9,590 nt of DNA. Source: Bacteroidota bacterium. GTDB lineage: Bacteria; Bacteroidota; Bacteroidia; Chitinophagales; Chitinophagaceae. Below are positions 6,707-9,590 of the stretch, piece by piece. Both the position numbers and the translations under genes were made by a program. Position 1 is the first letter of the stretch, and each line of letters begins with the position of its first letter. The stretch spans positions 1 to 9,590 of the forward strand of contig JAEZJD010000003.1 of NCBI GenBank assembly GCA_023436425.1. Direction: 5' to 3'. The notes beneath the pieces are model-generated. The model was not told the DNA's origin, ran no database searches, and was given only the letters and a program-made list of their open reading frames with translations.

Positions 6707-8173
6707 TTACTTATTGACCAGTTCTATCATGGCCGCGATCTCTTCCACCACAGCATCATCGCCGCTGCCTGCACCCGTAAATTTGAAACGAATGTTACCA
6801 TTCTTGTCAATGACAAACTTGGTTGGAATAGCAGACACCTTGTAATCTTCCACCACCTTGTTAATTCCGTCTGCGTTTTTTAAATCCATGAGAACCTCAA
6901 ACGGATACTTGTTATCAACAATATATTTTTTTGCGCTTAGTTCTGGCTTTTCCTCTTGCTCCCATGTATGGATAAAAAGAAAACGCACGTTAGGATCATC
7001 TTTGAATTTCTCCATTGCCAATTTCATTGCAGGGAATGACCTCTTGCAAGGTCCGCACCAGGTGGCCCAAAAATCAAGTATTACAGTTTTACCTTTCAGG
7101 TCCTGCAAAGACACTGTTTTGCCATCGAGATCTTTCAATTCAAACAGAGGGGCTGGTTGTTTGATGATCTGGCGTGAAAGTTCTTTTCTAATGTTCGCGG
7201 CAAGAATCTTCGCCAATGAAACCATGTATTCATCATACCCTTCTGTAGTACCCTTCACTTTTGGATATAATTGCTTCAGGTTCTCTTTCATGTCAGCGGT
7301 GGCCTGGCCTGCTTTCACTGCTTCATCGATAATTGCAAAAGCCTCTTTATCTTTTTTCAATTGAAGGAGAATTTTTGAATAAGTAGCATTTACGTTTGCA
7401 CGCACCGACTTTGAGCTGTCATGTGCTTCCCTTATATACCGCAGTGCTTCTTCGTATTGTTTTTCCTTTAATAGCAGCTCTGCTAACGAGGATGTATAAC
7501 CGATATATCCCGTCGCTGCAAAAGCAGCCCCGGGTGCCTTCCGCTCGGTGGTCATGTATTTGTACGAATTCGCTGCAGCTTTTTTCAGCAATTCGATGGC
7601 TTCCTTATTAAACCCTTTTCGCGCCAACACGTAAGCGGCTCCTGCCCATCCTTCTCCCTTCCAGGCAGGCGTTTCCACCATGTTTGCGTACAGTATTGCT
7701 TTTTTGACGTTGCCTGCTTCGGCATAAGAGGTCGAAATACTGTTTCTGGCATAGTCGTAAATAATTCGATCGTTCCCAAATTTTTCCGGCGGAAACTGTT
7801 TGATCCATTCTTGGTACAACGATTCTTTTTTTACCGCATCCTTTTCTTTAAAAACTGTATCCACTTTTTCATCCCTTACTAATTGCCCCAAAGGAAATTC
7901 CAGCTTAGCTGCTTTTGCGATGGAGTCTGCCGTATAATTTTTTTTCAACTGATAAAAAAATCGGCGGGCTGTTAACCAATCCGACTCTTTACTACTTTTT
8001 AGAAGCTGATAAAGGATGGTCTCTAATCTGGCTTTGTCTGATTCATCAGTTGAAGCTGCCAGTTTGCTGTAGTAACGCATCATTGAATCTGCGGGAATAT
8101 TGGAAGCCTGCCCAGATGAATGCTGAAATGGCGCTGCCACAAAGACCAAAAAAAGAAGCAGAATTATTTTCAT
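6707..8173 (-). CDS. Exported TlpA-like thioredoxin with N-terminal helical repeats (protein B, paralogue of A)
   Basis: Predicted periplasmic thiol-disulfide oxidoreductase, 488 aa. I place the start at the ATG at 8173, since MKIILLLFLVFVAAPF then begins a normal signal peptide and the length matches paralogue A (490 aa). An upstream in-frame TTG at 8221 would add 16 charged residues before it. Cleavage is likely near SSG, leaving Gln. Helical, TPR-like repeats fill about 25-345. The thioredoxin domain (348-488) has PAPLFELKDLDG, WATWCGPC with Cys373 and Cys376, and cis-Pro450 in AIPTKFVID. No other cysteine is present. Similarity to A runs along the whole length (compare YQLLKSSKESDWLTARRFF with YNLLKSPGEEDWLVAQRFF), so the two arose by duplication. 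It follows the SusD gene by 73 bp and precedes protein C by 11 bp, which supports one transcript with both. Confidence 0.92.
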   Translation of the reverse strand: MKIILLLFLVFVAAPFQHSSGQASNIPADSMMRYYSKLAASTDESDKARLETILYQLLKSSKESDWLTARRFFYQLKKNYTADSIAKAAKLEFPLGQLVRDEKVDTVFKEKDAVKKESLYQEWIKQFPPEKFGNDRIIYDYARNSISTSYAEAGNVKKAILYANMVETPAWKGEGWAGAAYVLARKGFNKEAIELLKKAAANSYKYMTTERKAPGAAFAATGYIGYTSSLAELLLKEKQYEEALRYIREAHDSSKSVRANVNATYSKILLQLKKDKEAFAIIDEAVKAGQATADMKENLKQLYPKVKGTTEGYDEYMVSLAKILAANIRKELSRQIIKQPAPLFELKDLDGKTVSLQDLKGKTVILDFWATWCGPCKRSFPAMKLAMEKFKDDPNVRFLFIHTWEQEEKPELSAKKYIVDNKYPFEVLMDLKNADGINKVVEDYKVSAIPTKFVIDKNGNIRFKFTGAGSGDDAVVEEIAAMIELVNK

Positions 8174-8218
8174 TGGAAAAGAATTTCTTATCAGATTGAA
8201 TAAGTTGCGAAATCGTTG

Positions 8219-8245
8219 CAAAACAATTTATGCCAGTTCGTTTTG
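8219..8245 (-). repeat. Short inverted repeat between susD-like gene and protein B
   Basis: CAAAAC (8219-8224) and GTTTTG (8240-8245) are exact reverse complements separated by 15 bases, directly after the stop of the SusD-like gene. The stem is AT-rich and no U-run follows, so it is weak as a terminator. It may be chance. Confidence 0.2.
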
Positions 8246-8246
8246 A

Positions 8247-9590
8247 CTAATACCCGGGATTATTTACAAGATTGGGATTCGCCTGCATCGCCTGGTTGGG
8301 CAGCGGATACAGTTTTTGATTTGCCTGCCATTGTGGTTTGATCTTACCGAGAACAGCGTCAGCCTTCCCTAACCTTTTCAGATTAAACCAACGGTCGGCC
8401 CATTCTGTAAATAGCTCTAACCATCTTTCGCGTTCCAACGCCGCCAAAACGGCTTCCTTAGTCGTAGTGGAGGGCAGTTGTGAAATTCCGGCACGTTGCC
8501 GCACCAGGTTTAGATCACTCAATGCACCAGTCACATTATTTTGATTAACCCGGGCTTCCGATCTTATTAGGTACATTTCAGCTAAACGGAGGGTTACGTG
8601 GTACTCATTGCCGGCGGTGCCTGAACGTACTTTATACTTATAGGGATAGAGATATGTCTTTCCGCCATAAACTAACGGTTTAGTCCAATTTGCTTTGCGT
8701 AAATCATTTGGCTCAAATGCGTTCGCCAGCGTGTCGTAAAGAACCACATTGGGCGTAGTAGATGCAGGAATGAACTCTCCGCCCCAACTTGTTACCCCCG
8801 TACTGCTCGCGACTTGCAAAATCACTTCATTGCTGGTCTTCACAAAAACCGAGTTGAGATCAGTGACAAGGCTGTAAGTGCCGCTGCTGATAACCTCAGA
8901 GGCTTCAGCTTCCGCCATCGCCCAATTCTGCTGGTAGAAATAAACCCTTGCCAGTAAAGCAGCTGCTACTCGCTTGTTTACCCTCGCTCTTTCGATAGAT
9001 GGATAATTGTTGGTCAAAAGATCTTTTGCACTATTGAGATCAGCAACAATCTGTTGGTATACCTGTGCGACGGGTGTACGAGGCAATAATCCGTTTGTCA
9101 ATGCATCGGTATTGATCACAAGTGGTACATCGCCAAAGAAATTGACCAAATAAAAATAACTCCATGCGCGCCAGAATTTAGACTCAGCGAGTAGCTGGTT
9201 TTTTACTGAGCTGCTTAGCGTAGCTGAAGCTTCAAGATTCCGGATCGCATAATTGGATCGTCCTATATTGGCATACAAGTCCGACCAAAGTCCATTTAAT
9301 TCATTGCCTGCTGTGAGTGTATTGTTTTTGAAGTTGTCGAACGATGTGTTGGTAAGGTAGTACGCTACATCTGCACTCATCGCACCAAATTTTGTGATAT
9401 TGAAAGCAATCGAATTGTTCTGTGGGTTTGTATTCGCCACCCTGGTGTACATTGCCAGTACTACACTCGTTGCAGTAGCTGAGTCGCTGCATGCCTTGTG
9501 GTCCGGTAACGATGAAGGGGGCGGTCCATTTTCAACAAACTTTCGGGATGATGAAAACAACAGTATGACTGCAGCCAAAAGAAATATGCA
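8247..9590 (-). CDS. RagB/SusD-family nutrient-uptake outer membrane protein (N-terminus truncated by window edge)
   Basis: Surface substrate-binding partner of a SusC-type TonB-dependent transporter. The frame is open to the window edge (last codons there read CIFLLAAVILLF), so the TTG at 9578 is not the start; only a few signal-peptide residues seem to be missing. Family marks: RKFVENGPP just after the signal peptide, a long helical region with KFWRAWSYFYLVNFFGDVPLV, LRLAEMYLIRSEARV near the C-terminus, a RERWLELFTEWADRWFNLKR helix, and the ending NPNLVNNPGY. About 447 residues are visible, at the short end for the family. Oddly, the residue before RKFVE is Ser (codon 9546-9548), where SusD lipoproteins have the lipidated Cys. 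The SusC gene is expected immediately upstream, outside the window. The glycan or peptide bound cannot be read from the sequence. Confidence 0.93.
   Translation of the reverse strand, partial: CIFLLAAVILLFSSSRKFVENGPPPSSLPDHKACSDSATATSVVLAMYTRVANTNPQNNSIAFNITKFGAMSADVAYYLTNTSFDNFKNNTLTAGNELNGLWSDLYANIGRSNYAIRNLEASATLSSSVKNQLLAESKFWRAWSYFYLVNFFGDVPLVINTDALTNGLLPRTPVAQVYQQIVADLNSAKDLLTNNYPSIERARVNKRVAAALLARVYFYQQNWAMAEAEASEVISSGTYSLVTDLNSVFVKTSNEVILQVASSTGVTSWGGEFIPASTTPNVVLYDTLANAFEPNDLRKANWTKPLVYGGKTYLYPYKYKVRSGTAGNEYHVTLRLAEMYLIRSEARVNQNNVTGALSDLNLVRQRAGISQLPSTTTKEAVLAALERERWLELFTEWADRWFNLKRLGKADAVLGKIKPQWQANQKLYPLPNQAMQANPNLVNNPGY

Noticed and set aside
6858..7364. 168-codon open frame on the plus strand inside protein B
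   Set aside because: It lies fully antisense to a well-supported gene, has no recognisable domain, and reads as a mirror of the TlpA domain coding sequence.
8174..8221. TTG at 8221 as the start of protein B
   Set aside because: It would put 16 residues before a complete signal peptide; the ATG at 8173 gives a normal signal peptide and a length matching paralogue A.

Overview
The window looks like a chromosomal segment from a Bacteroidota bacterium, probably of the Chitinophagaceae or a close relative. Evidence: a RagB/SusD-family protein ending in the typical 'NPNL..NPGY' tail, several TlpA-like thioredoxins with signal peptides followed by Gln, a Bacteroidota-style MacB/FtsX permease half with 'VVFQFFISIALIIATIVIYSQL'-type start, a DUF421/YetF protein of the Bacteroidota type, and no obvious Shine-Dalgarno sequences before most starts. 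The family placement is a guess from protein style; no rRNA or marker gene is present.

Left half, plus strand (1-3950). Three tightly packed genes encode an export system: the C-terminal part of a MacB/FtsX-type ABC permease cut by the left window edge, its ATPase (11 bp later), and a TolC-family outer-membrane channel overlapping the ATPase stop by 4 bases (ATGA). No membrane fusion protein is seen; it may lie upstream. After a 92-bp gap comes a DUF421/YetF-like membrane protein with a cysteine-rich, zinc-ribbon-like tail.

Right half, minus strand (4006-9590). A SusD-like protein (N-terminus cut by the right edge, so a SusC/TonB-dependent transporter is expected just outside) is followed by three exported thioredoxin-fold proteins, called B, C and A here in order of transcription. 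B and A are full-length paralogues (488 and 490 aa: helical repeats, then a C-terminal TlpA domain with CGPC). C sits between them and has the reverse layout (N-terminal TlpA domain with CLPC, then a helical tail). Gaps are 73, 11 and 122 bp, consistent with one operon, perhaps with an internal promoter or processing region before A. The two halves converge at about 3951-4005.

Working picture (inference): the minus-strand locus is an outer-membrane nutrient-uptake pair coupled to a periplasmic thiol-disulfide set. No glycosidase or peptidase is visible. This suggests uptake of a disulfide-containing substrate such as a peptide, or redox care of the transporter itself. The oddest single detail is that the SusD protein has Ser where the lipoprotein Cys should be. 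Nothing in the window is clearly a mobile element, CRISPR array or RNA gene.
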